From: CAVQBC01 sp963848415
GTDB lineage: Bacteria > Actinomycetota > Thermoleophilia > Solirubrobacterales > Solirubrobacteraceae
Direction of reading: 5' to 3'
Assembly: GCA_963848415.1 (NCBI GenBank)
Contig: CAWKDN010000002.1
Location: 372,001-436,000, forward strand
DNA: 64,000 nt
The position numbers and the translations under genes are program-made. The notes under the pieces are model-generated. The model ran no database searches. It saw nothing but the letters and a program-made list of their open reading frames with translations, and was not told the DNA's origin. Positions 23,828 through 32,184 of this stretch are shown piece after piece; the first letter of the stretch is position 1, and every line of letters begins with the position of its first letter.

Positions 23828-24718
23828 CTTGCCCGCCTCCTCGGCCACGACCGTCGCGCAGGCGGTGACGAAGGCCTCGATCAGCGGCGTGCTCTGTCCC
23901 GCGCGCCAGGCCAGCACGAGCTCGGCCGGGCTGAGGCCCCCGACCGGCCGCATCACGATGCCGGGGCGGTCGAGGATCGGCGCGTTGCCCGCCGCCAGCA
24001 GGCAGATCCCGATGCCGCTCGCGACCGCCTCGTAGGTCTCCTCGGTGTCGGTGATCTCGGCGGCCACCGTGACGGGACGGCCGTCGCGCTCGCCGGCCGC
24101 CAGCCAGTAGTCGCGGCCGGGGCCGGCGCTGCGCGGGAGCGCGAGGAACGGCTCGTCGTAGAGGTCGGCCAGCCCGACCGCGTCGCGCGCCGCCAACCGG
24201 TGGGCGGCCGGCAGCGCGACCAGCCGTGGCTCGCGCGCGACGGTGACCCATGCGAACGTCTCCGGCGACGCGAGCGGGAGCCACACGAACGCCGCGTCGG
24301 TGTCGCCGGCGGCCAGGCCGGCGTTCGGATCGTCCCAGCCCACCTGGCGCAGCTCGAGGCCGACGTCGAGCCCGTCACGGGCCAAGCGCGCGCGGACGGC
24401 CGGCAGCAGCCCGCGGCCCGGGCTCGTCTGCATGCCGAGCACCAGGGTGTGCGCCGCCGTGGAGACCAGCGAGCGCTCGGCGGCCTCCCAGCTCGCGACG
24501 ACCGCGCGGGCGGGGGCAACCAGGCCGGCGCCCGCCGGCGTGAGGCGGACGGCGCGCGGCCCGCGCTCGAACAGCGGGATGCCGAGCTGGCGCTCGAGCG
24601 CCCGGATCTGCTTGGAGAGGGCGGGCTGGCTGATGAACAGCCGCTCGGCCGCGCGCGTGAAATGCAGCTCGTCCGCGACGGCGAGGAAGTAGCGCAGGTC
24701 GCGGAGATGGACGTCCAT
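23825..24718 (-). CDS. LysR-family transcriptional regulator
   Basis: A 297-residue protein. The N-terminal winged helix is clear: MDVHLRDLRYFLAVADELHF, TRAAERLFISQPALSKQIRA, LERQLGIPLFERGPRAVRLT. The periplasmic-binding-like effector domain follows from about residue 90 (VLGMQTSPGRGLLPAVRARL). It faces the zinc-type dehydrogenase operon, with a 17-bp palindrome between. By LysR convention it should activate that operon in response to a small inducer and regulate itself. Confidence 0.88.
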   Translation of the reverse strand: MDVHLRDLRYFLAVADELHFTRAAERLFISQPALSKQIRALERQLGIPLFERGPRAVRLTPAGAGLVAPARAVVASWEAAERSLVSTAAHTLVLGMQTSPGRGLLPAVRARLARDGLDVGLELRQVGWDDPNAGLAAGDTDAAFVWLPLASPETFAWVTVAREPRLVALPAAHRLAARDAVGLADLYDEPFLALPRSAGPGRDYWLAAGERDGRPVTVAAEITDTEETYEAVASGIGICLLAAGNAPILDRPGIVMRPVGGLSPAELVLAWRAGQSTPLIEAFVTACATVVAEEAGK

Positions 24719-24764
24719 AGCCAGCGGTTATAGCAACGGGTATTGGACGATCAGCGCCGACTTC

Positions 24765-24781
24765 GCTTACTCTGCGTAAGC
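24765..24781. promoter_or_regulatory. Candidate LysR-binding palindrome
   Basis: GCTTAC-TCTGC-GTAAGC: 6-bp perfect arms around a 5-base spacer (T-N11-A type), about 30 bases upstream of the dehydrogenase ATG and 47 from the lysR start. Size, symmetry and location are those of a LysR recognition site. Confidence 0.55.
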
Positions 24782-24809
24782 AACTCAGACGACTGGAGGC
24801 CCTCCCCTC

Positions 24810-25724
24810 ATGCAGGCCCTTCTCTATGACCCGGGCGCGCCGCAGAAGCTGCGGCTCGGGGACGTTCCCGACCCGGTACCGGCCGCGGACCAGGCGCTGG
24901 TCGAGGTCGGCGCGGCCTCGATGAACTTCGGCGAGCTGGCCTTCCTCGACGGCCGCCGCGCGCCCGGCGAGGTGCTCGGCTTCGACGCGGCCGGGGTCGT
25001 CGTCGCGGCGGCCGCCGATGGCTCGGGCCACCCGGAGGGCACGCGCGTGACGACGTTCGGCTACGGCGGCGGCTGGGCGCGGCTGCGCGCCGTCTCGACG
25101 GCCGACCTGGCGCGCCTGCCCGAAGCCGCCGACCTCGGCGGCGCGGCCGCCGTTCCCACCGCCGGGGTCACCGCGCTGCGCGCCGTGCGGGCGCTCGGCC
25201 CGGTCGTCGGGCGCCGCGTGCTGGTCACCGGCGCGTCCGGGGGCGTCGGGCGCTTCGCCGTCCAGCTCGCGGCCCGCGCCGGTGCCCACGTGGTCGCCTC
25301 GGTCGGGAGCGCCGAGCGGGGCGAGGGCCTGCGGGAGCTGGGCGCTGACGAGGTCGTCGTCGGCCTCGACGACGTCTCCGAGCCAGTGTCCGGGGCGCTG
25401 GACAACGTCGGCGGCGCCGTGCTCGCCCGGGCGTTCGAGCTGCTCGAGCCGGGCGGCGTGGTCCAGAGCATCGGCATGGCCTCGCTCGAGCCGACGACGA
25501 TCGACTTCGAGCAGGCGCGGCTGCGGGCCCCGGGCACGCGGATCGAGACGTTCGCGGTCGGCAACGGCTTCGCTGAAGACCTCGCCTACCTGCTCGGCCT
25601 GCTGGACCAGGGCGCGCTCGACCCCCAGATCGGCTGGCGCGGACCGTGGGCGCGGGCGCCCGAGGGTGCCGCCGCCCTGCTCGGGCGCCAGGTCCGCGGC
25701 AAGGCCGTCCTGGACGTCGCATGA
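24810..25724 (+). CDS. Zinc-type alcohol dehydrogenase/quinone oxidoreductase (MDR family)
   Basis: A 304-residue medium-chain dehydrogenase. It has a GroES-like N-terminal domain (ASMNFGELAFLDGRRAPGEV, LGFDAAGVVVAAA) and a Rossmann NADPH site GRRVLVTGASGGVGRFAVQL near residue 130. The zinc-binding cysteines are absent, so it is a quinone-reductase-type member that reduces enones or quinones with NADPH. A GGAGG site lies 10 bases before the ATG. It is the first of three overlapping oxidoreductase genes facing LysR. Confidence 0.85.
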   Translation: MQALLYDPGAPQKLRLGDVPDPVPAADQALVEVGAASMNFGELAFLDGRRAPGEVLGFDAAGVVVAAAADGSGHPEGTRVTTFGYGGGWARLRAVSTADLARLPEAADLGGAAAVPTAGVTALRAVRALGPVVGRRVLVTGASGGVGRFAVQLAARAGAHVVASVGSAERGEGLRELGADEVVVGLDDVSEPVSGALDNVGGAVLARAFELLEPGGVVQSIGMASLEPTTIDFEQARLRAPGTRIETFAVGNGFAEDLAYLLGLLDQGALDPQIGWRGPWARAPEGAAALLGRQVRGKAVLDVA

Positions 25725-26458
25725 GCGCCCTGTCCGGCAAGCGCGTCGTGGTGATCGGCGGCACCAGCGGCATGGGGCTCGGCGCGGTGCGCGCCGCCGG
25801 TGCCGCCGGCGCGGGAGTCGTCGCGGCCGGCCGGCGCCCGGTGGCCGACCGCACGAGCGAGCCGGGGCCGGTCTCCCACGCCGTCGTCGACGTGACCGAC
25901 GAGGCGTCGGTCCGCAGTCTGTTCGAGCGCGTCGGCGAGCTCGATCACCTGCTGGTCACCGCCGCCCCGTCGCCGGGCTCGCCGGGCGCCTTCCTCGAGC
26001 AGGACGTCACGGCTGCTCGCGCGTACCTCGACGCCAAGCTGTTCGGCAGCTGGGCGGCGGCCAGGTACGCGGCGCCGCGGATGGCGGCCGGTGGATCGAT
26101 CACGTTCCTGACCGGTGGCGCGGCGGTGCGGCCGCGGCCCGGGGCGTCGATGGTGACGACCTCCTTCGCGGCGCTCGAGGCGCTCTCGACGGCGCTGGCG
26201 GTGGAGCTCGCGCCGCTGCGGGTGAACACCCTCCGGCCCGGTTTCACCGACAGCCCGATGTGGGACGGCCTCGACGCGACGGGACGCGAGCGCCTGCGGC
26301 GCGACGTCGCGGCGGCGCTGCCGTCCGGCCGGATCGGGACGAGCGCGGACGTCGGCCACGCCGCGCTCTTCCTCATGACCAACCCGCAGGTGACCGGGAC
26401 GGTGCTGGAGGTCAGCGGCGGCGAGACGCTGGTCGATCACGTGGAGGTGGCGGCGTGA
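25721..26458 (+). CDS. Short-chain dehydrogenase/reductase
   Basis: A 245-residue SDR. The cofactor motif VVVIGGTSGMGLGAVRAAGA is intact, and NTLRPGFTDSPMW and TGTVLEVSGGETLVD are C-terminal family marks. At the catalytic Ser and YxxxK region it reads ITFLTGGAA and then TTSFAALEALSTAL, so the usual Tyr and Lys are not obvious; catalysis may be altered. The ATG overlaps the preceding stop (ATGA). Its stop overlaps the next gene (GTGA). Confidence 0.8.
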   Translation: MSALSGKRVVVIGGTSGMGLGAVRAAGAAGAGVVAAGRRPVADRTSEPGPVSHAVVDVTDEASVRSLFERVGELDHLLVTAAPSPGSPGAFLEQDVTAARAYLDAKLFGSWAAARYAAPRMAAGGSITFLTGGAAVRPRPGASMVTTSFAALEALSTALAVELAPLRVNTLRPGFTDSPMWDGLDATGRERLRRDVAAALPSGRIGTSADVGHAALFLMTNPQVTGTVLEVSGGETLVDHVEVAA

Positions 26459-27285
26459 TCCTCGTGACCGGCGCGACCGGCAACGTCGGCGGCGAGGTCG
26501 TGACCCAGCTCGCGCAGGCCGGCGTCGCCGTTCGCGCCGTCGCGCGCGACCCCGGCCTCACGATGGTGCCCGACGCCGTCGAGGTCGCCGGCGGCGACCT
26601 GAGCCGCCCGGACTCGCTCAGCGCCGCGCTCGACGGTGTGAGCGGCGTCTTCCTGCTGGGCGGCTTCGCGGACATGCCCGGGTTGCTGGCGGCGATCCGC
26701 ACCGCCGGGGCCGAGCGCGTGGTCCTGCTCAGCTCGCGCTGCGTCGTCGGCGGCGACCCGGAGAACGCGATCACCCGGATGTGGCTCGAGTCCGAGGCGG
26801 CGGTCCGCGACGGCGGCGTGCCGGCGACCGTGCTGCGGCCCAGCGGGTTCATGGCCAACGCGCTGCGTTGGCGACCCCAGCTCGCGGACTCCGACGTCGT
26901 CGCGGCGCCCTGGCCGGACGTCGCGGTCGCCGAGATCGACCCCGCCGACATCGCCGCGGTCGCCGTCAAGGCGCTCACCGAGGACGGCCACGCCGGGACG
27001 GCCCCGATGCTCACCGGCCCGCGGGCAACCGTGCCGGCCGAGCGCGTGCGCGTGCTCGCCGAGGTGCTCGGCCGCGACCTGCGCTACGAGCCGCAGAGCG
27101 ACGCCGCCGCCAGGGCGGAGATGGAGGGCAGCGTCCCCGCGGACACGATCGACGGGTTCTTCCGCTTCTTCTCCGGCGGCGAGTTCGACGACTCCTCCGT
27201 GACCCCCGAGGTCGAGGCGCTGCTCGGCCGCCCGCCGCGGACGCTCGAGCAGTGGGCGCGCGCCCACGCCGCCGCCTTCCGGTGA
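26455..27285 (+). CDS. NmrA-like NAD(P)-binding protein
   Basis: A 276-residue atypical SDR. ILVTGATGNVGGEVVTQLAQ is the dinucleotide motif, then VVLLSSRCVVGGDPENAI, ATVLRPSGFMANALRWRPQL and EIDPADIAAVAVKALTEDGH. Members bind NADP(H) as reductases or as redox sensors. It aligns with the product of 32185-33024, including the shared EDGHAG and GRPPR blocks. GTG start within GTGA. It is last in the LysR-facing operon and convergent with the VOC gene 7 bases away. Confidence 0.8.
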   Translation: MILVTGATGNVGGEVVTQLAQAGVAVRAVARDPGLTMVPDAVEVAGGDLSRPDSLSAALDGVSGVFLLGGFADMPGLLAAIRTAGAERVVLLSSRCVVGGDPENAITRMWLESEAAVRDGGVPATVLRPSGFMANALRWRPQLADSDVVAAPWPDVAVAEIDPADIAAVAVKALTEDGHAGTAPMLTGPRATVPAERVRVLAEVLGRDLRYEPQSDAAARAEMEGSVPADTIDGFFRFFSGGEFDDSSVTPEVEALLGRPPRTLEQWARAHAAAFR

Positions 27286-27292
27286 GGCCCCG

Positions 27293-27670
27293 CTACTCGC
27301 CCGGCCACGGCGGCGAGGGCAGCGCCGACATCACCTCGACGCGATGGCCCGCCGGGTCGCGCACGAAGACGCGCTCGGCGCCCCACGCGTTGCTGCCGGG
27401 GCGCGGCTCGAAGCCCGCCGCCCGCAGGCGCCCGAGCGCCTCGCCGTAGTCGCCGGCGAGCACCGCGACATGTCCCTCCCGGGGCACGGCGGGGGCCTCC
27501 ACGGGGACCAGGTGGATCTGCGTGCCGGCGCGCTGCACCCAGGTGAAGCGCTCGCGCAACAGCGGCGGCGGCTGCGTCCACTCGAAGCCCAGCAGCGCCC
27601 AGAAGGCCACGCACGGCTCGACCTGCTCGGGACGCACCTCGAGGCTGGCGTGGTGCAGCACGGCCGTCAA
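27293..27670 (-). CDS. VOC-superfamily (glyoxalase/dioxygenase-like) protein
   Basis: A 125-residue protein. VLHHASLEVRPEQVEPCVAF begins the first beta-alpha-beta-beta-beta unit. IHLVPVEAPAVPREGHVAVL and VFVRDPAGHRVEVMSALP give the metal-ligand strands; H in LHHAS, H in EGHVA and E in HRVEVM are candidate ligands. Function may be glyoxalase, isomerase or resistance protein. I chose TTG at 27670 because it forms a TTGA overlap with the upstream stop; GTG at 27661 is the alternative. Confidence 0.75.
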   Translation of the reverse strand: MTAVLHHASLEVRPEQVEPCVAFWALLGFEWTQPPPLLRERFTWVQRAGTQIHLVPVEAPAVPREGHVAVLAGDYGEALGRLRAAGFEPRPGSNAWGAERVFVRDPAGHRVEVMSALPSPPWPGE

Positions 27671-28278
27671 CGGCGGAAGGCGCCCGGTGCCCTGATCAGC
27701 GCGAGCGGCAGATCCCGGCGCGAATGGTCGAGCGCGTGGGCGAGCCCGGTCGCCGCCTGCGGGCCGTGGAGCCCCCGGCCGTGCCCGACGAGCAGATGCG
27801 CCGGGTCGTAGCGCCGCAGCACGCCCGGCGGGAACAGGCGCAGCGCGATGTGCACCCCGGCCGCGCCGGTGCCCGCCGTGTAGAGCTTGTTCGTCCCCAC
27901 CGCCTCGGCCACCACGAGCGCGCGGAGCGCCGGCCACCACAGCGCCTTCTCCTTCCAGCCGGGGAAGCTCACCACCTCGACGACCTCGAACGGGCTGTCG
28001 GGCACCGCGTCGGGGATGCGCACGTGCGGTACGCCGAGGCGGCCGGCGATCGCGGCGCCGTCGCGGTTGTGGCGGTCCAGGAGCTGGAGCACCGCGGCGG
28101 GCGTCCCGAGGCCGGCGACGCGCTCCATCGCCTCGGGCACGTCGACCGGGTCCACGAGCCACACGCGTCCGTCGTCCACGAGCGCGTGGGAAGTGCGCGT
28201 GAGCGCCTCGTCGATCACCCACGAGACGCCGAACTCGCCCTCGTCGAAGCTGCGGATGCGCGGCACGGCCGCCACCAT
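27667..28278 (-). CDS. Metallo-beta-lactamase-fold-like protein with degenerate metal motif
   Basis: A 203-residue protein. SWVIDEALTRTSHALVDDGR and VWLVDPVDVPEAMERVAGLG are the opening strands of an MBL fold. Where hydrolases have HxHxDH it reads LLDRHNRDGAAIA, lacking part of the metal set. HLLVGHGRGLHG is a later loop with histidine. A non-hydrolytic or altered enzyme is likely. ATG at 28278. Its stop overlaps the VOC start, so the two are coupled. Confidence 0.6.
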   Translation of the reverse strand: MVAAVPRIRSFDEGEFGVSWVIDEALTRTSHALVDDGRVWLVDPVDVPEAMERVAGLGTPAAVLQLLDRHNRDGAAIAGRLGVPHVRIPDAVPDSPFEVVEVVSFPGWKEKALWWPALRALVVAEAVGTNKLYTAGTGAAGVHIALRLFPPGVLRRYDPAHLLVGHGRGLHGPQAATGLAHALDHSRRDLPLALIRAPGAFRR

Positions 28279-28324
28279 AGCCGCGGCCCACCCGCGTCGC
28301 CGCGCCCGGTAGCGTCCGCCGGCG

Positions 28325-29977
28325 ATGCTGGCGAGCGAGGCGGTCGCGGCGGCGCTGCACGCCGAAGGGGTCGACACGGTGTTCGGCCTCGTGGGGAGCG
28401 GCAACTTCGCGGTGACCGTCGCCCTCACCGCGCGCGGCGCCCGGCTGCACGCCGCCCGCCAGGAGGGCGCCGCGGTCAGCATGGCCGACGGCTGGGCGCG
28501 CGTGACCGGCCGGACGGGCGTCTGCACGGTGCACCAGGGCCCCGGGTTGACCAACACGCTGACGGCACTGGCCGAGGCGGCCAAGAGCCGCACGCCGCTC
28601 GTGCTGCTGGCCGCCGATACGGCCGCCGCCGCGCTGCGCTCGAACTTCCGCGTCGACCAGCACGGCCTGGTCGAGTCGGTCGGCGCCGTGGCCGAGCGCC
28701 TGCACGCAGGCGACACCGCCGGCGAAGACGCCCGGCGGGCGCTGCGGCGGGCGCGCCGCGAGCGCCGCCCGGTCGTGCTGATGCTGCCGCTCGACGTCCA
28801 GGCCGAGCAGGCGCCCGACCTCGCGGACGCGGCGCTGGCGCCCGAGCCCGAGCTGCGCGCCCCCGCGCCGGCTCCCGCCGCCGTGAGCGAGGCGGCCGAC
28901 CTGCTCGCCGGCGCGCAGCGGCCGGTGATCGTCGCCGGCCGCGGCGCCGTGCTCGCCGGCGCCCGCGAGCCGCTGGCCGCCCTCGGGGACCGCCTCGGCG
29001 CGCTGTTGGTCACCTCGGCTCCCGCCCACGGCCTGTTCGCCGGCCTCCCCTACGCGGCCGGGATCGCCGGCGGCTTCAGCTCCCCGCTGACCGCCGAGCT
29101 GCTCCCGCAGGCGGACGTCGTGCTGGCCTTCGGCGCCGGCCTGAATCCCTGGACGACGCACCAGGGCACCCGCTTCGACCCGGCCGCCAAGGTGATCCAG
29201 GTCGACCTCGAGGCGGACGCGATCGGCGCCCACCGCCCGGCGGCCGTGGCGATCCTCGGCGACGCGGGGGCCACCGCCGGCGCGCTGGTCGCCGAGCTCG
29301 ACGCCCGCGGCACGCGCCTGGCGGGCTTCCGCTCCGACGGGCTGACGGAGGAGCTGATCGCGCGCCGCTGGAGCGAGGAGCCCTTCGCGCCGGGCACGAC
29401 GCCGGGCACCGTCGACCCGCGCGCCTTGACGATCGCGCTGGACCGGCTGTTGCCCGCCGACCGCCAGGTGGCGCTCGACTCGGGAGCGTTCATGGGCTGG
29501 CCCGCGATGTACCTCGGCGTCCCGGACGCGGCGTCGTGGGTCTTCTCCAACGGCTTTCAGGCGGTCGGCCTCGGGCTCGGCACCGCGATCGGGGCGGCGG
29601 TCGCGCGGCCGGACCGGCTGACCGTCGCCGCCGTCGGGGACGGCGGCGCGCTGATGGCGCTCGGCGAGCTCGAGACCGCCGCCCGGCTCGGGCTGCGGCT
29701 GCTGATCGTCGTCTACGACGACGCCGCCTACGGCGCGGAGGTCCACCACTTCGGGCCGCACGGCCTGCCGCTGGACAGCGTGCGCTTCGGAGACACCGAC
29801 CTCGCCGCGCTCGCCCGCGCGGCCGGCGGGGCCGGGGTGACCGTGCGCTCGCTCGACGACCTCGCCGCGGTGGAGCCGTGGCTGGCCGAGCCCTCCCCCG
29901 GGCCGCTACTGCTCGACGCCAAGGTCGATCCAGAGGTCTGCGGCGAGTGGCTCGCCGAGGCCTTCCGCGGCGGCTGA
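28325..29977 (+). CDS. Thiamine-diphosphate-dependent decarboxylase/acetolactate-synthase-like enzyme
   Basis: A 550-residue three-domain TPP enzyme. The PYR domain has the cofactor-activating Glu in RQEGAAVSMADGWARVTG (about 47-64). The central domain includes PVIVAGRGAVLAG. The PP domain has the TPP motif GDGGALMALGELETAARLG (about 440) with LLIVVYDDAAYG. The family spans acetolactate synthase, benzoylformate decarboxylase and others. Absence of a small regulatory subunit argues against biosynthetic acetolactate synthase. A cyclase/isatin-hydrolase-like gene lies 27 bases downstream, suggesting a short catabolic pathway. It starts close to a divergent MBL-like gene. Confidence 0.85.
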   Translation: MLASEAVAAALHAEGVDTVFGLVGSGNFAVTVALTARGARLHAARQEGAAVSMADGWARVTGRTGVCTVHQGPGLTNTLTALAEAAKSRTPLVLLAADTAAAALRSNFRVDQHGLVESVGAVAERLHAGDTAGEDARRALRRARRERRPVVLMLPLDVQAEQAPDLADAALAPEPELRAPAPAPAAVSEAADLLAGAQRPVIVAGRGAVLAGAREPLAALGDRLGALLVTSAPAHGLFAGLPYAAGIAGGFSSPLTAELLPQADVVLAFGAGLNPWTTHQGTRFDPAAKVIQVDLEADAIGAHRPAAVAILGDAGATAGALVAELDARGTRLAGFRSDGLTEELIARRWSEEPFAPGTTPGTVDPRALTIALDRLLPADRQVALDSGAFMGWPAMYLGVPDAASWVFSNGFQAVGLGLGTAIGAAVARPDRLTVAAVGDGGALMALGELETAARLGLRLLIVVYDDAAYGAEVHHFGPHGLPLDSVRFGDTDLAALARAAGGAGVTVRSLDDLAAVEPWLAEPSPGPLLLDAKVDPEVCGEWLAEAFRGG

Positions 29978-30004
29978 CCCACGACCCATCGACCAAGGAG
30001 CACC

Positions 30005-30784
30005 ATGCCCGATCCCGTCGCCGCCGTCCTGGACGCCCTCGCCTCCGGCGCCGTCCGGGTCGTCGACCTCACCCAGCCGCTGAGCGAGACCACGCCGGTG
30101 CTGCACCTGCCCGAGCCGTTCGTCAACACGCCGGGACTCTCGCGGCGCGAGCTCAGCCGCTACGACGACCATGGGCCGGCGTGGGCGTGGGACGTGATGG
30201 AGATCGGCGAGCACGTCGGCACCCACTTCGACGCGCCGATCCACTGGATCACGGGGCGCGACGGCGAGGACGTCGGCTCGGTCCCGGCCGGCCGCCTCGT
30301 CGGCCCGGCGGTGGTCATCGACCGCTCCGCCCAGGCCGCCGAGAACCCGGACGACCTGCTGACGGTCGCCGACGTCGAGGCGTTCGAGGCCGAGCACGGG
30401 CCGCTGCCCGACGGCGCCTGGCTGCTGCTGCGCACCGGCTGGGACGCGCGCGCCCACGACCAGGCCGCCTTCCTGAACGCCGGCTCGGGCCGGCCGCGGA
30501 CCCCGGGCCCCGACTCCGCGTGCGCGCGCTGGCTGGCCGAGGAGCGGCCGATCGCGGGCTTCGGGGTCGAGACCGTCGGCACCGACGCCGGCGCGGCCGG
30601 CGGCTTCGAGCCGCCCTTCCCCGCCCACCACTTCCTGCTCGGCGCGGGCAAGTACGGCCTCACCCAGCTCGCGAACCTGGCCGAGCTGCCGCCCGTCGGC
30701 GCGCTGATCGTCGTGGCGCCACTGCGCCTCGTTGGCGGCACCGGCAGCCCGGCGCGGGCGCTCGCGCTCGTCCCGGCGAGCTGA
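30005..30784 (+). CDS. Cyclase-family hydrolase (kynurenine formamidase/isatin hydrolase-like)
   Basis: A 259-residue metal-dependent hydrolase. The signature HxGTHxDxPxH appears as HVGTHFDAPIHW (about 70-81) with VVDLTQPLSETTPVLHLPEP before it, and the C-terminal HHFLLGAGKYGLTQLANL. These enzymes open amide or lactam bonds (N-formylkynurenine, isatin) with a Mn/Zn centre. AAGGAG is 7 bases upstream of the ATG. Immediately follows the TPP enzyme. The substrate is unproven. Confidence 0.85.
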   Translation: MPDPVAAVLDALASGAVRVVDLTQPLSETTPVLHLPEPFVNTPGLSRRELSRYDDHGPAWAWDVMEIGEHVGTHFDAPIHWITGRDGEDVGSVPAGRLVGPAVVIDRSAQAAENPDDLLTVADVEAFEAEHGPLPDGAWLLLRTGWDARAHDQAAFLNAGSGRPRTPGPDSACARWLAEERPIAGFGVETVGTDAGAAGGFEPPFPAHHFLLGAGKYGLTQLANLAELPPVGALIVVAPLRLVGGTGSPARALALVPAS

Positions 30785-30953
30785 CGGCGGCCGCCAAGGT
30801 CGGCCCAAGCTCCCGCCAATGCCGGCCGGGCAGCATGCGCGGCGCGGTCGAGGACTTCCACGGACGACCCGGACAGACCGCTCGAGTGGACACGGACGTC
30901 CGCCAATCGCCAGGCCGCTGCCACGGACGGCGGCGCCCGGCACCGTCTCGTCC

Positions 30954-30983
30954 GGCAGGGCCCGCTGCGGCGGGTCCCTTGCC
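30954..30983. terminator. Strong hairpin between the cyclase and AraC gene ends
   Basis: GGGCCCGC pairs with GCGGG-T-CCC around a TGCG loop, extended by further pairs with one-base bulges (30954-30983). It is in the 280-base gap between convergent genes; the rest of that gap holds no credible gene. Likely a shared terminator, without a T-run. Confidence 0.5.
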
Positions 30984-31066
30984 GTGCCCGCAGGCCCGGC
31001 GAGCGTACGCCCGAGCCCAGCGCATGGGCGGCGGACCGTAGAGGACGGCCGCACCTGGCTGGGCCG

Positions 31067-32038
31067 CTACGCGGCCAGCGGCTCGTTGTTGGCGCGCTTG
31101 ACCGACCCGGGCGGGATGCCCATCACGCGCTTGAAGGCGCGCGCGAAGGCAGCCTCCGAGCGGTAGCCGAGCCGGTCCGCGAGCGCGGCGACCGTGGTGC
31201 CCTCGGTCTCCAGCGCGCTCTGGGCGAGGTGCATCCGCCAGCGCGTGACGTACTGCATGACGGGCTCGCCGGCGAGCGCGGTGAAGCGCGCGGAGAACGC
31301 CGAGCGCGACATCGCGAGCTCGTCGGCCAGCGTGGCGACCGTCCACGCGCGCGCGGGGTCGCGGTGGACGAGCGCCAGCGCGTGACCGATCTGCGGGTCC
31401 TGCAGGGCGCCCAGCCAGCCCGTCCGCGCTGCGGGAGCGGTTTCGATCCAGGCGCGGATCGCCTGCACGACGAGGACGTCGGCGAGCCGGGTGATCACGG
31501 CCTCCCCGCCCGGCCGGAACTCGCGCGCCTCGGCCGCCATCAGACCGAAGACGCTCTGCATCCGGCTCGTCCGCGGCGCGTCGGAGGACCCCTCGATCGT
31601 GATCGTCCGCGGCAGGATCGCGACGAGGCTGCGGGCCGCCGGGTGGTCGAAGCGCACCGCGCCGCAGAGCAGCAGCGTGGGCGCGCCGCCGCCGCCGTGA
31701 CGCACGACCTCGTAGCGATCGCTGAGGTCGACGAGGTCGAGCGAGAGGATGTCCGGGGCCGGCACGCCTGGCGCGCTGCGCAACGGGTGTCCCTCGCCGT
31801 GGGGCACGAGCGCGATGTCGCCGGGCGCCAGCCACACCGGCTCGCCGTCGCCGACCTCGATCGCCGCCCGGCCGGTCGTGACGGCGTGGAACCACAGGTA
31901 GCCCGGCATCCGCGGCACGGTCATGCCCCACGGCTCGCTGAGCTCCGAGCGGCAGTAGAAGGCGCCGCTCATCCGCAGCGCGTGCAGCGCCTCCCCCAGC
32001 GGATCCGGAGGCGGCCAGCCCGCCGTGCTCGCTTCCAT
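31067..32038 (-). CDS. AraC-family transcriptional regulator (cupin sensor)
   Basis: A 323-residue protein. The N-terminal cupin_6 sensor includes LWFHAVTTGRAAIEVGDGEP and LAPGDIALVPHGEGHPL. The C-terminal double helix-turn-helix (about 215-310) reads WTVATLADELAMSRSAFSAR, FTALAGEPVMQYVTRWRMHL and ALADRLGYRSEAAFARAFKR. The ATG at 32038 starts the family domain; upstream codons do not match it. It faces the NmrA gene across 146 bases and is probably its regulator. Confidence 0.85.
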   Translation of the reverse strand: MEASTAGWPPPDPLGEALHALRMSGAFYCRSELSEPWGMTVPRMPGYLWFHAVTTGRAAIEVGDGEPVWLAPGDIALVPHGEGHPLRSAPGVPAPDILSLDLVDLSDRYEVVRHGGGGAPTLLLCGAVRFDHPAARSLVAILPRTITIEGSSDAPRTSRMQSVFGLMAAEAREFRPGGEAVITRLADVLVVQAIRAWIETAPAARTGWLGALQDPQIGHALALVHRDPARAWTVATLADELAMSRSAFSARFTALAGEPVMQYVTRWRMHLAQSALETEGTTVAALADRLGYRSEAAFARAFKRVMGIPPGSVKRANNEPLAA

Positions 32039-32184
32039 CGGCCGAGTATGACCGGCCCGAGGACGAGCGTCCCCGGGTTCTGGACGATCGGGCATGAACT
32101 GGCGATCAGCGGTCATAGACAGTCGTGCCGAGCGCCCGCAGACTGGACACAGTGCACGACACCCGACTTCAAGGAGCGACGCTG

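Noticed and set aside
27724..31041. Plus-strand open frame of 1105 codons
   Set aside because: It overlaps the TPP enzyme and cyclase in another frame and is Arg/Ala-rich with no family features.
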